A stretch of DNA of 64,000 nucleotides, from positions 186,001 through 250,000 of the forward strand of contig NZ_JAINFJ010000001.1 of assembly GCF_019966595.1 (NCBI RefSeq), in the 5' to 3' direction. The notes beneath the pieces were generated by a model, which was not told the DNA's origin, made no database searches, and was given only the letters and a program-made list of their open reading frames with translations. Every line of letters starts with the position of its first letter. The stretch's first letter is position 1. The translations under genes were made by a program, and so were the position numbers. Of the stretch, positions 16,553 through 24,519 are shown one piece after another. This DNA is from Oricola indica. Lineage in GTDB: Bacteria; Pseudomonadota; Alphaproteobacteria; Rhizobiales; Rhizobiaceae.

Positions 16553-17816
16553 TCTCGACTGCTCCGTCAGCTTTGACATGCCAGGTCTGGATGCCGTTGT
16601 TGTGATAGATGGAGTTCTCGCCGCGGGCAGCGCGCAGCTCATTCTTGGTCGGCTGAATGAAGCCGGCCTCGTCCATCGCGCGGGACTGGATCAGCATGTC
16701 CGACCCATCCCACTGGAAGTCGTAATAGAAACGGTGAAGCGCCTTCGACAAAGACGGCCCGTCGACACGCGCCTCGTGCCAGTTGCGGCCGCCGTCGAGC
16801 GAAACGTCCACGCGCTTGATCCGGCCGTTTCCGGACCATGCGAGACCGCTGATCACCGTCTGGCCGCGCCCGTGGGTAATCGGTGCCTGCGGGCTCGGAG
16901 TGGTGATCACGGACTTGACGTCCATGAGCCATGTGTGTCGGCGCGCCTTCCCGTTTGCCAGGAGGTCCGTGTATTTGGAGGTTTCCTCGCGCTGCGCCCA
17001 TGGCTCGTCGCCGACTTCGAGGCGGCGCAGCCATTTGACCCACATGTTGCCTTCCCAGCCCGGAACCACCAGACGCACCGGATAGCCCTGCTCGGCGCGG
17101 AGCGCTTCGCCGTTCATCTTGAAGGCGACGAGGCAGTCGTCCAGCGCCTTTTCGATCGGGATCGAGCGGGTCATCGCAGCTGCGTCCGCGCCTTCGGCCA
17201 ACACCCATTTGCCGCTGGTTTTGACGCCCGCTTCCTCGAGGAGATATTTCAGCGGTACGCCGGTGTAGACCACGCAGTGAACCATGCCATGCGTGAACTG
17301 GCAGCCATTGAGCTGCGCGCCGCGCCATTCCATGCCCGAATTGGCGGCGCATTCCAGGAAGTAGACCCGGTTTTCACGCGGGAAGCGCATCAGATCCTGC
17401 ATGGTGAAGACGAGCGGCGTATCCACCAGGCCGTTGATCATCAGGCGATGGTCCGCCGGATCGATGATCGCCGTGCCGCCATGATGGCGCTCGAAGCACA
17501 ATCCGTTCGGCGTAATGATGCCATCGAGTTCGTGCAGCGGCGTGAAGTTGATCGAGGACACCGGATCGGCGGTCAGCCACGGCACGTCGCGCCGAACGAC
17601 ATGAGACTCGAATTCCGACGGCATTCCGTAGGGCGCCGCATCGACGCCGTCGCCGAGATATCGGTTCCAGTCCTGAACCTCGGTAATGACCGGGTCGCCG
17701 GCGGCACGCGCCGCGCCGGCTGTCGCAAGAGCAGCACCGCCTGCGATGCCCGCCTGCAGGAAACGTCGCCGCGAAGCGGCTGCGCCATCCATGGTTTCTT
17801 TGGTCTTCTTGCTCAC
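16536..17816 (-). CDS. soxC: SoxC, molybdenum subunit of sulfane dehydrogenase
   Basis: A 426-residue periplasmic molybdoprotein of the sulfite oxidase family. The N-terminus has a twin-arginine signal, SRRRFLQAG. The molybdenum-binding cysteine is Cys156 in FLECAANSG, and a C-terminal Mo-co dimerisation domain follows from about residue 300. With SoxD it removes six electrons from the SoxY-bound sulfane. The preferred start is GTG at 17816, preceded by GGGAGG with five bases of spacing; ATG codons at 17846 and 17840 lack a ribosome site. Presence of soxCD predicts complete thiosulfate oxidation to sulfate without stored sulfur globules. Confidence 0.93.
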   Translation of the reverse strand: MSKKTKETMDGAAASRRRFLQAGIAGGAALATAGAARAAGDPVITEVQDWNRYLGDGVDAAPYGMPSEFESHVVRRDVPWLTADPVSSINFTPLHELDGIITPNGLCFERHHGGTAIIDPADHRLMINGLVDTPLVFTMQDLMRFPRENRVYFLECAANSGMEWRGAQLNGCQFTHGMVHCVVYTGVPLKYLLEEAGVKTSGKWVLAEGADAAAMTRSIPIEKALDDCLVAFKMNGEALRAEQGYPVRLVVPGWEGNMWVKWLRRLEVGDEPWAQREETSKYTDLLANGKARRHTWLMDVKSVITTPSPQAPITHGRGQTVISGLAWSGNGRIKRVDVSLDGGRNWHEARVDGPSLSKALHRFYYDFQWDGSDMLIQSRAMDEAGFIQPTKNELRAARGENSIYHNNGIQTWHVKADGAVENVEVS

Positions 17817-17899
17817 ACGTTCCTCCCGGATCGCTGACATATTCAATTATATCTATGTATCAGGAAAAAACCATTCTGTCGAATGCATGTTTCCCGCAA

Positions 17900-19594
17900 T
17901 CAGGCCTCGACGATGACCGAGGTATTTTCCTGAATCTGCACGACGGGGTTCTTTTCCAGGTAGCTTTCCACCACATCCCAAATCGCCGGACCTTCCGTGT
18001 CTTCGTTGACGGAAGCCCAGCCGGCAACGGCATATTCCTTGCCCGGTTCGATCGCCTCTCCCGTCGCGAGCAGCGTCATGTCCGAGATGCGTGATCCCAT
18101 CTGTTCGTGAATATCGATCCGGTAGCCCATGCCGCCGATCCGCACCATGTCGCCGCCCTGCTGGTAGTAGGGATCGGTGTTGAACAGATTGTCGGCGACA
18201 TCTTCGATGATGTCCTTGATCAGCGAACCGGTCATCATGGAGCGATAGGCGGAGGGGTAGGTCATGGAGGTCGCGTTGTGCAGGTCCTCCACGGTGATTG
18301 TCTGACCCGGCAGCAGGCTCGTGCCCCATCGGAAGCCCGGCGACAAAGCGATGTCCGCGTCGCGTTCAGCCAGCAGCGCATCGCAGATCAGGTCGTCGAA
18401 GGTGCCGTTGAAATTGCCGCGGCGATAGAGCAACGATTCCGTCGTGCCGAGTTCGCGCGAAAGCTCCGCTTCGTAGGGCGCGCGCACCTTGTCGATCAGC
18501 GCGCCGATTTCGGCATCAGGCGTGATCACGTCGGAGAAGATCGGGATGAGCCGGTACTTGTAGCCCTGCACCGCACCGTCACGCACGTCGAGATCGACGC
18601 GTGAAACGAACTTTCCGTTGGAGCCCGAGGCGATCACCAGCGTGTTGTTGACGATCACCGGCTCCGGCAGCGCGTCGTGGGTGTGCCCGGTGAGGATGAC
18701 GTCGATACCTTCCACGCGCGACGCCAGCTTGCGATCGACGTCGAAACCGTTGTGCGACAGCAGGACCACAACATCGGCCCCCTCCTCGCGCGCGGCGGCA
18801 ACATTCGCCGCGACGTCTTCCTCGCGGATTCCGAACGACCAGTTCGGGAACATCCAGCGCGGATTGGCAATCGGCGTGTAGGGGAAAGCCTGGCCGACGA
18901 CGGCGACGCGCACGCCACCCTTGTCGAACATCCGGTAGGCTTCGAATGCCGGTTCGTTCCATTCGGCGTCGTAGATATTACCGCCGAGGAAGGCGAAGGG
19001 AAGGCTCTCCACCAGTTCCGTCACGCGGTCCGCCCCGTAGGTGAATTCCCAGTGACCGGTCATCGCGTCGGGCCGAAGCGCGTTCATCACTTCGACCATA
19101 TCGGCGCCTTCGGTCTGCAGCGAGGTATAGGACCCCTGCCACGTGTCGCCGCCATCGAGCAGCAGGCAATTGTCGTCGCCGCGCTCGGCGCGGATCCGCT
19201 TGATCACGGTCGCGACACGATCCATGCCGCCCATCTTGCCGTAGGTCCTGGCGAGCGAAACGAAATCTTCCGAGGTCAGCGCATAGGCATGCGGCGTACC
19301 CGGCTCGATATTGTAGAGCTTGAGGAAATCGGCGCCGGTCACGTGTGGCGGAAGCCCGGTGACCTCTCCGACGCCGAGATTGATCGACGGCTCGCGGAAA
19401 TAGAGCGGTTTCAGCTGCGCGTGAATGTCCGTGATGTGGATCAGCGTGACATTGCCCGTCGCGTCGAAGGAGAGCAGTTCGTCTTCGGTAAGCGCCTGCT
19501 GCGCCATCGCCCGCGACCACTGCCCGGTCATTCCCGGTCCGGCGACTGCGGCCGCTGCGACGGATGCCATGAGAAATTCGCGACGTGAAAACAT
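17900..19594 (-). CDS. soxB: SoxB, dimanganese S-sulfosulfanyl-L-cysteine sulfohydrolase
   Basis: A 564-residue periplasmic enzyme that hydrolyses sulfate from the S-thiosulfonate on SoxY. A Tat signal (SRREFLMAS) precedes a 5'-nucleotidase-like fold with metal ligands Asp56 and His58 (HITDIHAQ), DGGD (147-150), His181 in TGHWEFTYG, which is the SoxB-specific form, then LSHNGFD and TGHTHDA. Length is standard. It lies between soxA (112-nt gap with a hairpin) and soxC (83-nt AT-rich gap that could hold a secondary promoter). Confidence 0.95.
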   Translation of the reverse strand: MFSRREFLMASVAAAAVAGPGMTGQWSRAMAQQALTEDELLSFDATGNVTLIHITDIHAQLKPLYFREPSINLGVGEVTGLPPHVTGADFLKLYNIEPGTPHAYALTSEDFVSLARTYGKMGGMDRVATVIKRIRAERGDDNCLLLDGGDTWQGSYTSLQTEGADMVEVMNALRPDAMTGHWEFTYGADRVTELVESLPFAFLGGNIYDAEWNEPAFEAYRMFDKGGVRVAVVGQAFPYTPIANPRWMFPNWSFGIREEDVAANVAAAREEGADVVVLLSHNGFDVDRKLASRVEGIDVILTGHTHDALPEPVIVNNTLVIASGSNGKFVSRVDLDVRDGAVQGYKYRLIPIFSDVITPDAEIGALIDKVRAPYEAELSRELGTTESLLYRRGNFNGTFDDLICDALLAERDADIALSPGFRWGTSLLPGQTITVEDLHNATSMTYPSAYRSMMTGSLIKDIIEDVADNLFNTDPYYQQGGDMVRIGGMGYRIDIHEQMGSRISDMTLLATGEAIEPGKEYAVAGWASVNEDTEGPAIWDVVESYLEKNPVVQIQENTSVIVEA

Positions 19595-19666
19595 GCCAGT
19601 CCAACTCCAGACAACAGTTATCCGTCCGGCCGCCAGCCGGTGAACAACGATGATTTAGAATGAGCG

Positions 19667-19689
19667 GGCCGGGATCATGGATCCCGGCC
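19667..19689 (-). other. Hairpin between soxA and soxB
   Basis: A perfect 10-bp inverted repeat (19667-19676 and 19680-19689) with a 3-nt loop lies after the soxA stop. No T-run follows on the minus strand. It may protect the upstream soxXYZA message or lower soxB read-through. Confidence 0.6.
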
Positions 19690-19706
19690 GGTTCAGGGCC
19701 ATGCGC

Positions 19707-20567
19707 CTACTGGCGCACCGCCGGCGTTTCGACCGAGAGTCCGGTGCCGCGCCAGGTCACGTAGACCTCGAGCGCCATGAGTTCGTCCGAGAATGCGGCC
19801 GGGAATTCGGCGCGCGTATCACGGATACATCCACGGAAACGGTTGTGGATCGAGACCAGGCTCGCCTGTTTGAGGCGGTAGGTCGGAAATCCGTTTGCGT
19901 TACCCTGGCTGAGATGGTCGGCGCGGATATAGTAGCCGTTGTAGTTCTCGTGACACGTCGCGCAGGACAGGTTCAGCTGACCCGTGCGCGTGTAGTAGAG
20001 TTCCTCACCCTTCTCCCACCAGCTCTGCATTTCGCCTTCAGCGAGATCGAGGGAAACCGGCTGACCAAGCGACTGATGCTTGATGAACGCCGTCAAAGGT
20101 TTCTGGCCGCCCTTGTCGAAAGCATAGGGCTCGGCGCCCATGTTCTCTTCGCGACACTTGTTGATCTGCAGCTCGATATTGATCGGGCGTCCGCTATCCG
20201 CATCCCATTTGGGATAATGCGCACCGATGCCGGCCATGGATTCTGAAGCGTCTCCGTGGCAGGTCGCACAGGATTTGCCCTCGGTGCCCTCGACGGTATT
20301 CCAGATGTCCTGGCCTTCCTCGACATAGAGCATGGCGGGGTTCTCGAACGTGTCCGCCTCGAGCGCCCGTGTTTCCTTGGTGCGGTAGTGCCAGCCGGAG
20401 ATGACTTCATCGAGCGGATGGCCCTCGACGGATTCCGTCCGGGTCGTCATCTCGATTTCACCATCGATGACCAGCTGTTCATCGACAGGCCCGCCAGCAA
20501 AGGCCGTTGCGCTGAGCGCACATCCCATCGCGATTGCGGCTGCTGTTACAAGATATTGATGCTTCAA
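19707..20567 (-). CDS. soxA: SoxA, diheme cytochrome c subunit of the SoxXA complex
   Basis: A 286-residue periplasmic cytochrome that, with SoxX, oxidatively joins thiosulfate to the SoxY cysteine. Signal peptide at 1-24; two haem sites, CATCH (Cys100, Cys103) and CATCH (Cys202, Cys205); and Cys247 in FRGCIRDTR, the conserved active-site haem ligand modified to persulfide in known SoxA. The start is TTG at 20567, preceded by GGGAGG with seven bases of spacing; the first ATG (codon 14) would cut off the signal peptide's start. A rare start codon may tune SoxA output. Confidence 0.93.
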   Translation of the reverse strand: MKHQYLVTAAAIAMGCALSATAFAGGPVDEQLVIDGEIEMTTRTESVEGHPLDEVISGWHYRTKETRALEADTFENPAMLYVEEGQDIWNTVEGTEGKSCATCHGDASESMAGIGAHYPKWDADSGRPINIELQINKCREENMGAEPYAFDKGGQKPLTAFIKHQSLGQPVSLDLAEGEMQSWWEKGEELYYTRTGQLNLSCATCHENYNGYYIRADHLSQGNANGFPTYRLKQASLVSIHNRFRGCIRDTRAEFPAAFSDELMALEVYVTWRGTGLSVETPAVRQ

Positions 20568-20593
20568 AGGTTTTCCTCCCGGCCAGGGTGTTC

Positions 20594-20617
20594 CGGCCTG
20601 CCCTCCCGCGCAGGCCG
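20594..20617 (-). other. Hairpin between soxZ and soxA
   Basis: A perfect 8-bp stem (20594-20601 and 20610-20617) with an 8-nt loop lies after the soxZ stop. The sequence between the stem and the soxA TTG carries the soxA ribosome site. Confidence 0.5.
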
Positions 20618-20623
20618 AGCGCT

Positions 20624-20950
20624 TTAGTTGAGCGCGATTTCCTTTTCCTCGGTGTAGACGGATCCGTCGTCGTCCACCCAGGTGAACTTGAACGTTCCGG
20701 CTTCACCGACCTTGGCCGTGAACTCCAGATAGGGGTTCGCGGACACGGCCGGCTCGATGTCGCAGGAGAACACCGTCTGGCCGTTGAATTCGCATGTGAA
20801 CGTGTTGATGATCTGCCGCGGAATGGGATTGCCGTCGCCATCCTTGCGCTGACCCGATTCCATCGGGTGGCTGATCAACGTCTTGATTGTGATGACCTCA
20901 CCCGCAGAAGCGGACTTGGGCACTTTGACGCGTGGTTTAACAGATGCCAT
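20624..20950 (-). CDS. soxZ: SoxZ, sulfur-carrier complex subunit
   Basis: A 108-residue protein with the SoxZ beta-sandwich sequence (VPKSASAGEVITIKTLISHPMESGQR, then IINTFTCEFNG). No signal peptide is present; SoxZ is exported together with SoxY, which carries the Tat signal. It forms the SoxYZ carrier on which sulfur intermediates are held. The start at 20950 follows GGAGGTTAAAAGAA. It lies 22 nt after soxY. Confidence 0.94.
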   Translation of the reverse strand: MASVKPRVKVPKSASAGEVITIKTLISHPMESGQRKDGDGNPIPRQIINTFTCEFNGQTVFSCDIEPAVSANPYLEFTAKVGEAGTFKFTWVDDDGSVYTEEKEIALN

Positions 20951-20972
20951 TTCTTTTAACCTCCGGTCTCGA

Positions 20973-21428
20973 TCAGCCGCCGCAGCCGCCGATGGTCACC
21001 TTGACTTCTTTTTTGTCCATGAACACCTGACCCGTGCTCGTTTTCGCGACCGCGATCACGTTCTGGGTCTTCGCCAGCCGCATGCGCGTCGTGGCCGAGG
21101 CCTCACCGCTCATCGGCGTGAAATTGAAGGTGATCACGTCGGGGCTGGGATTGCCGTCCGCATAGATCGCCACCGACTCCACGTAGTCGTCAGCCGTCAT
21201 CGGGCTTTCGACCGAAACGGAAACGGGGACCGTATTGCCGTTCTCTGCGATTTCGGGGGCATCGAGCGTGATCGTGCCCGTTGCCGGCTCCGTGCCGCCA
21301 GCGAATTCCATGACCTTGGCCATGGCATCCTCAGCAGTCGCCGAAGCGGGACCCGAGCGCATTCCGGCGACAACCCCGATGGCTGCGCCCACCGAAAGGG
21401 TGAGCATGGAACGCCGTGTTATTGTCAT
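20973..21428 (-). CDS. soxY: SoxY, sulfur-carrier protein
   Basis: A 151-residue periplasmic carrier with a Tat signal (TITRRSMLTLSVGAA) and the diagnostic C-terminal GGCGG, whose Cys149 on a swinging arm binds thiosulfate-derived sulfur. ATG 21428 is preceded by AAGGAGACAGTA; the longer frame to 21485 overlaps soxX. All Sox enzymes act on this cysteine. Confidence 0.95.
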   Translation of the reverse strand: MTITRRSMLTLSVGAAIGVVAGMRSGPASATAEDAMAKVMEFAGGTEPATGTITLDAPEIAENGNTVPVSVSVESPMTADDYVESVAIYADGNPSPDVITFNFTPMSGEASATTRMRLAKTQNVIAVAKTSTGQVFMDKKEVKVTIGGCGG

Positions 21429-21450
21429 TACTGTCTCCTTCCTTGGAAGA

Positions 21451-21915
21451 TCATTCCTTGAGCGTCGCCAGGTAGGCGACAACATCCTCGACCTGCTGGG
21501 CTGTCAGGATCGTCTTGCCGACGAGGTCCTCGCGCACGTGAACGCCGACATCCAGCGAGTAGAAACCGGGCATGATCGTCTCGTCCGAGAAGATCGCCTT
21601 CGAATTCACAACGATCGCGCGAAGCTCCTCGGTCGACCAACGGTCGCCAACACCATCGAGCTCCGGACCGACTTCGCCATGAAAGAGCTGCTCGCTCTGA
21701 TCGCTGACGGCGTGGCACGCGAGGCAATTGCCGAGCTTGCGGTCGGCGAATGTCGCACGACCGGCCATCGCGTCACCCGGTTGCCCGGTCAGCGATTCGG
21801 TAACCACGCCATCCTCGATGGCGACGTCGCCCGGAGCCGTCTCGCTATAGGCCACGGCGGTGGTCGCGACGATTGCCGCACCCGCTGCAAGCCATTTCCT
21901 TGTACTGAAAACCAT
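21451..21915 (-). CDS. soxX: SoxX, monoheme cytochrome c subunit of the SoxXA complex
   Basis: A 154-residue periplasmic cytochrome with a signal peptide (about 1-22) and one haem site CLACH (Cys64, Cys67, His68); Met in ETIMPGFY is the probable axial ligand. It receives electrons from SoxA when thiosulfate is attached to SoxY. ATG 21915 follows AAAGGAGGAGGAAC; the reading frame extends upstream to 21984 without a site. It starts the soxXYZABCDEF run after a 244-nt AT-rich gap. Confidence 0.93.
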   Translation of the reverse strand: MVFSTRKWLAAGAAIVATTAVAYSETAPGDVAIEDGVVTESLTGQPGDAMAGRATFADRKLGNCLACHAVSDQSEQLFHGEVGPELDGVGDRWSTEELRAIVVNSKAIFSDETIMPGFYSLDVGVHVREDLVGKTILTAQQVEDVVAYLATLKE

Positions 21916-22159
21916 GGGCAGTCGTTCCTCCTCCTTTGGGGCTCCCCTCCACAGGCGCCCCCATCCCAAGCGTCGCGGGTTCACCGCACACCACTCTGAA
22001 TGCGCACGCTATCCAAAACGCTTGCGGCAATCAATGGATGAATATGATTATTTGAATGTTTGTTATTCGACATTCGTCGCTATTCCACATCCAGCGACTT
22101 GATCGGGGTTTCTCCCGAACCTCGCCCGCCCAAAAGCCGCGCCATATTCCATTTGGCGA
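21916..22159. promoter_or_regulatory. AT-rich gap upstream of soxX, probable promoter region
   Basis: This 244-nt gap between soxW and soxX contains no gene. Its middle (22030-22075) is notably AT-rich, with two GAAT elements 14 bp apart and an ATTC, a composition like that of the other candidate persulfide-sensor sites in this island. An inverted repeat GTCGCT-N11-AGCGAC lies at 22076-22098. A separate promoter for soxXYZABCDEF is inferred. Confidence 0.4.
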
Positions 22160-22747
22160 TCACTGATTGGCTTGGGATGCGTCGCCATGTTTTTCACGCC
22201 AGCGACGATTGTAATAGGTCTGAAAGCTCTCTTCGCCTTCGTAGCCCTTGTCGTTCACCCAGACGAACATCTCAAGAAAAGTACCCTTCTTGAATGCACC
22301 GGGCATCATGGCAACGGCAGCCTGACCGGCATCCATGTCCTCAGGCGGGTCTTCGGGCATGAACAGAACCGTCGGCGTGAAGAGCAATCGCCACTTCTTG
22401 GCGGCCTCTTTCTCGGTCAGCACGTCGCCGTCGGTATCCGTGACCTCCTCGGCACCGTGCATGTTGTACTGCACGACCATGAAGTGCTCCTTGATGTAAT
22501 CGCTGACCTCCGGGTCCGCGAGGACAACCTCATGAACTTCCTTGCAGTAGATGCATCCACGCTGCTCCACAATGATCGCCAGACGCTTGCCGTTTTCCTT
22601 CGCGGTCTGAATATCCTCGGCGATATCCTTGAAGGTCAGAGAGAACCAGGGTTGCTTGTGCAGTCCGTCATCGCCGATCTCGACGGCCATTGCCGGCGTG
22701 GCAACGGCCATCATCAGCATTGCGACAAAAGCAATCATGCGTTTCAT
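22160..22747 (-). CDS. soxW: SoxW, periplasmic thioredoxin
   Basis: A 195-residue exported thioredoxin-fold protein with a signal peptide (1-21) and redox motif CIYC (Cys65, Cys68). SoxW receives electrons from the membrane protein SoxV and keeps Sox components reduced. The start at 22747 follows GGAGACGAGACC; the reading frame continues far upstream over soxV but only as a shadow. It lies 11 nt after soxV. Distinct from SoxS, the other thioredoxin here, in size and motif. Confidence 0.88.
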   Translation of the reverse strand: MKRMIAFVAMLMMAVATPAMAVEIGDDGLHKQPWFSLTFKDIAEDIQTAKENGKRLAIIVEQRGCIYCKEVHEVVLADPEVSDYIKEHFMVVQYNMHGAEEVTDTDGDVLTEKEAAKKWRLLFTPTVLFMPEDPPEDMDAGQAAVAMMPGAFKKGTFLEMFVWVNDKGYEGEESFQTYYNRRWREKHGDASQANQ

Positions 22748-22758
22748 GGTCTCGTCTC

Positions 22759-23493
22759 CTATCCGATGGTTGAGAATACCGGGAACGTGTCGAGAAGCCA
22801 TTGGGCGATTCTCGACATCTGACCGGTCATGAACAACAGCCCCGTGATCACCAGCAGCACGCCCATCGCCTTTTCGACGGTTGCCATGTGCCGCTTGAAG
22901 CGGTTCGCCCAGCCGATGAACCGGCTGGCGAAAACCGCGGCGAGAACGAAGGGAAGACCGATGCCCAGCGAGTAGACCGCCAGCAGGCCGGCACCGCGCC
23001 AGATCGTGTCCTCGGCCCCCGCGATGAACAGGATCGCGGCCAGCACCGGGCCGACGCAAGGGGTCCAGCCGAATGCGAAAGCCAGCCCCATGATATACGC
23101 ACCGATGAAACCCGCCGGCTTGTTGCGCACATCGACGCGCGCTTCGCGATACAGAAAGGCAATCCTGAACACGCCAAGGAAATGCAGCCCCATCACGAGG
23201 ATGATGACGCCAGCCACGATCGACAGCATGTTGAAATACTGCGCGATCGTCTGCCCGACGATGCTCGCCGTCGCCCCCAGCGCGACGAATACGGTGCTGA
23301 AACCGATGACGAATGCGATGGCGGACCAGATGATCCGACGCGCGCGATCGCGCTCCAGTTCTTCGCTCTGCAGATCGGAAAAGCTGACGCCCGCCAGATA
23401 GGCGAGGTATGGCGGCACGATCGGCAGCACGCAGGGCGAAACAAACGACAACAGGCCCGCCAAAAAGGCGGCGCCAAAACCGATATCGAACAC
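22759..23493 (-). CDS. soxV: SoxV, CcdA/DsbD-type thiol electron-transfer membrane protein
   Basis: A 244-residue protein with six predicted transmembrane segments of the CcdA family. Its redox pair is Cys21 (VSPCVLPIVPPYLAYLAG) and Cys146 (GWTPCVGPV). It passes electrons from cytoplasmic thioredoxin to SoxW in the periplasm. The preferred start is GTG at 23493, which has GGGGGAGGAG upstream at correct spacing; ATG codons at 23517 and 23541 lack ribosome sites. It is the first gene of the minus-strand sox operon, divergent from soxS. Confidence 0.9.
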   Translation of the reverse strand: MFDIGFGAAFLAGLLSFVSPCVLPIVPPYLAYLAGVSFSDLQSEELERDRARRIIWSAIAFVIGFSTVFVALGATASIVGQTIAQYFNMLSIVAGVIILVMGLHFLGVFRIAFLYREARVDVRNKPAGFIGAYIMGLAFAFGWTPCVGPVLAAILFIAGAEDTIWRGAGLLAVYSLGIGLPFVLAAVFASRFIGWANRFKRHMATVEKAMGVLLVITGLLFMTGQMSRIAQWLLDTFPVFSTIG

Positions 23494-23593
23494 GTATTTC
23501 TCCTCCCCCGTCGCCATCTGGACAAGCGGGCTGTAAAACATGCACACAATGCTATATGTATATGAGCAATGGCAAGCCCGCGGAGCAGGGAAA

Positions 23594-23971
23594 ATGCAAA
23601 TACGCAATTCAATACTGGCGTTGCTGGCGGCGATACCGCTTACAGTGGCGGCCGCGATACCGGCGAACGCGGCCGAACTCATCATGTTCGAGCAGGCTGG
23701 TTGCTCATGGTGCGCGCGGTGGAACGCCGAGATCGGCCCGGCCTATCCAAAGACGGAGGAAGGACAGATCGCGCCGCTGCGCCGCGTCGACATTCACAAG
23801 AAGCTACCGGACGATCTCGCCGGTATTCGCGTCGAGCGCTTCACCCCGACCTTCGTGCTGGTCGACAATGGCGTGGAAATCGGGCGAATGCGCGGTTATA
23901 CGGGTGACGAGTTTTTCTGGTATCTGCTCGGAGAGATGTTGCAGAAGCTCGATCGGCCTCCGGCCGGTTGA
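23594..23971 (+). CDS. soxS: SoxS, periplasmic thioredoxin-like protein
   Basis: A 125-residue exported thioredoxin-fold protein with signal peptide 1-27 and redox motif CSWC (Cys37, Cys40). In Paracoccus SoxS reduces and so reactivates the SoxYZ carrier. The ATG at 23594 has GGAGCAGGGAAA upstream; the open frame starts earlier at 23540, inside the AT-rich divergent promoter. It is divergent from soxV and 95 bp upstream of soxR, the conserved soxRS arrangement (gene order reversed). Confidence 0.88.
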   Translation: MQIRNSILALLAAIPLTVAAAIPANAAELIMFEQAGCSWCARWNAEIGPAYPKTEEGQIAPLRRVDIHKKLPDDLAGIRVERFTPTFVLVDNGVEIGRMRGYTGDEFFWYLLGEMLQKLDRPPAG

Positions 23972-24066
23972 GAAATCCACGCGTTCCGGCTGCGGGATTG
24001 CATGTGGAACGGTGGAGGTTTCGAGTTATATATACCGGATTCGATATCTGAAGATCGGAAACGAAA

Positions 24067-24408
24067 ATGCCACTGCCGAAGTTCAACCCGGAAATGCCAA
24101 TCGCCGACGCCGACGCCCTCATCGAGCAGGCGCGACAGGCGAGCGATCTGCTCAAGGCGCTGTCCCATGAGACCCGGCTGCTGATCCTCTGCATCTTGTC
24201 GGAGGGCGAAAAATCCGTTTCCGAACTCGAGGAAATTCTGTCCATGCCGCAGGCGGCAGTGTCACAGCAACTGGCACGGCTGCGGTTCGACAGGCTCGTC
24301 AATACGCGGCGCGAAGGACGCATGATCTATTACAGCGTCGCCGGCGAGGAAGTCTCGTCGGTCGTCGAGACACTCTACGAACTATTCTGCCGTCCGGTGC
24401 GCAGCTAG
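24067..24408 (+). CDS. soxR: SoxR, ArsR-family repressor of the sox operon, SqrR-like
   Basis: A 113-residue winged-helix repressor. The DNA-recognition segment is MPQAAVSQQLARLRFDRLV. Cys42 (LLILCIL) and Cys108 (ELFCRP) match, within one residue, the sensor cysteine pair of SqrR (41 and 107), so it probably releases DNA when persulfide links them. SoxR proteins in this gene context repress sox transcription until thiosulfate or sulfide is present. The ribosome site is weak (CGGAAACG). It is distinct from the redox SoxR of E. coli, an unrelated MerR protein. Confidence 0.9.
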   Translation: MPLPKFNPEMPIADADALIEQARQASDLLKALSHETRLLILCILSEGEKSVSELEEILSMPQAAVSQQLARLRFDRLVNTRREGRMIYYSVAGEEVSSVVETLYELFCRPVRS

Positions 24409-24519
24409 GAAACCGGAAGTAACCGACCGGGCGCGTGCTGCGGCTTGCTTGCCAAGCTTCGCCAAAACAGGCAGTTTCACCACAACGATGCGCCGGCAAG
24501 AAGCGCGGGAGGAGTTGGA

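Noticed and set aside
22748-23545. N-terminal extension of soxW across soxV
   Set aside because: The region is the out-of-frame shadow of soxV; soxW has its own signal peptide and ribosome site at 22747.
23545-23570. Palindromic SoxR operator between soxV and soxS
   Set aside because: The stretch is AT-rich but only ATAT-GT-ATAT is symmetric; too weak to list as a site on its own.
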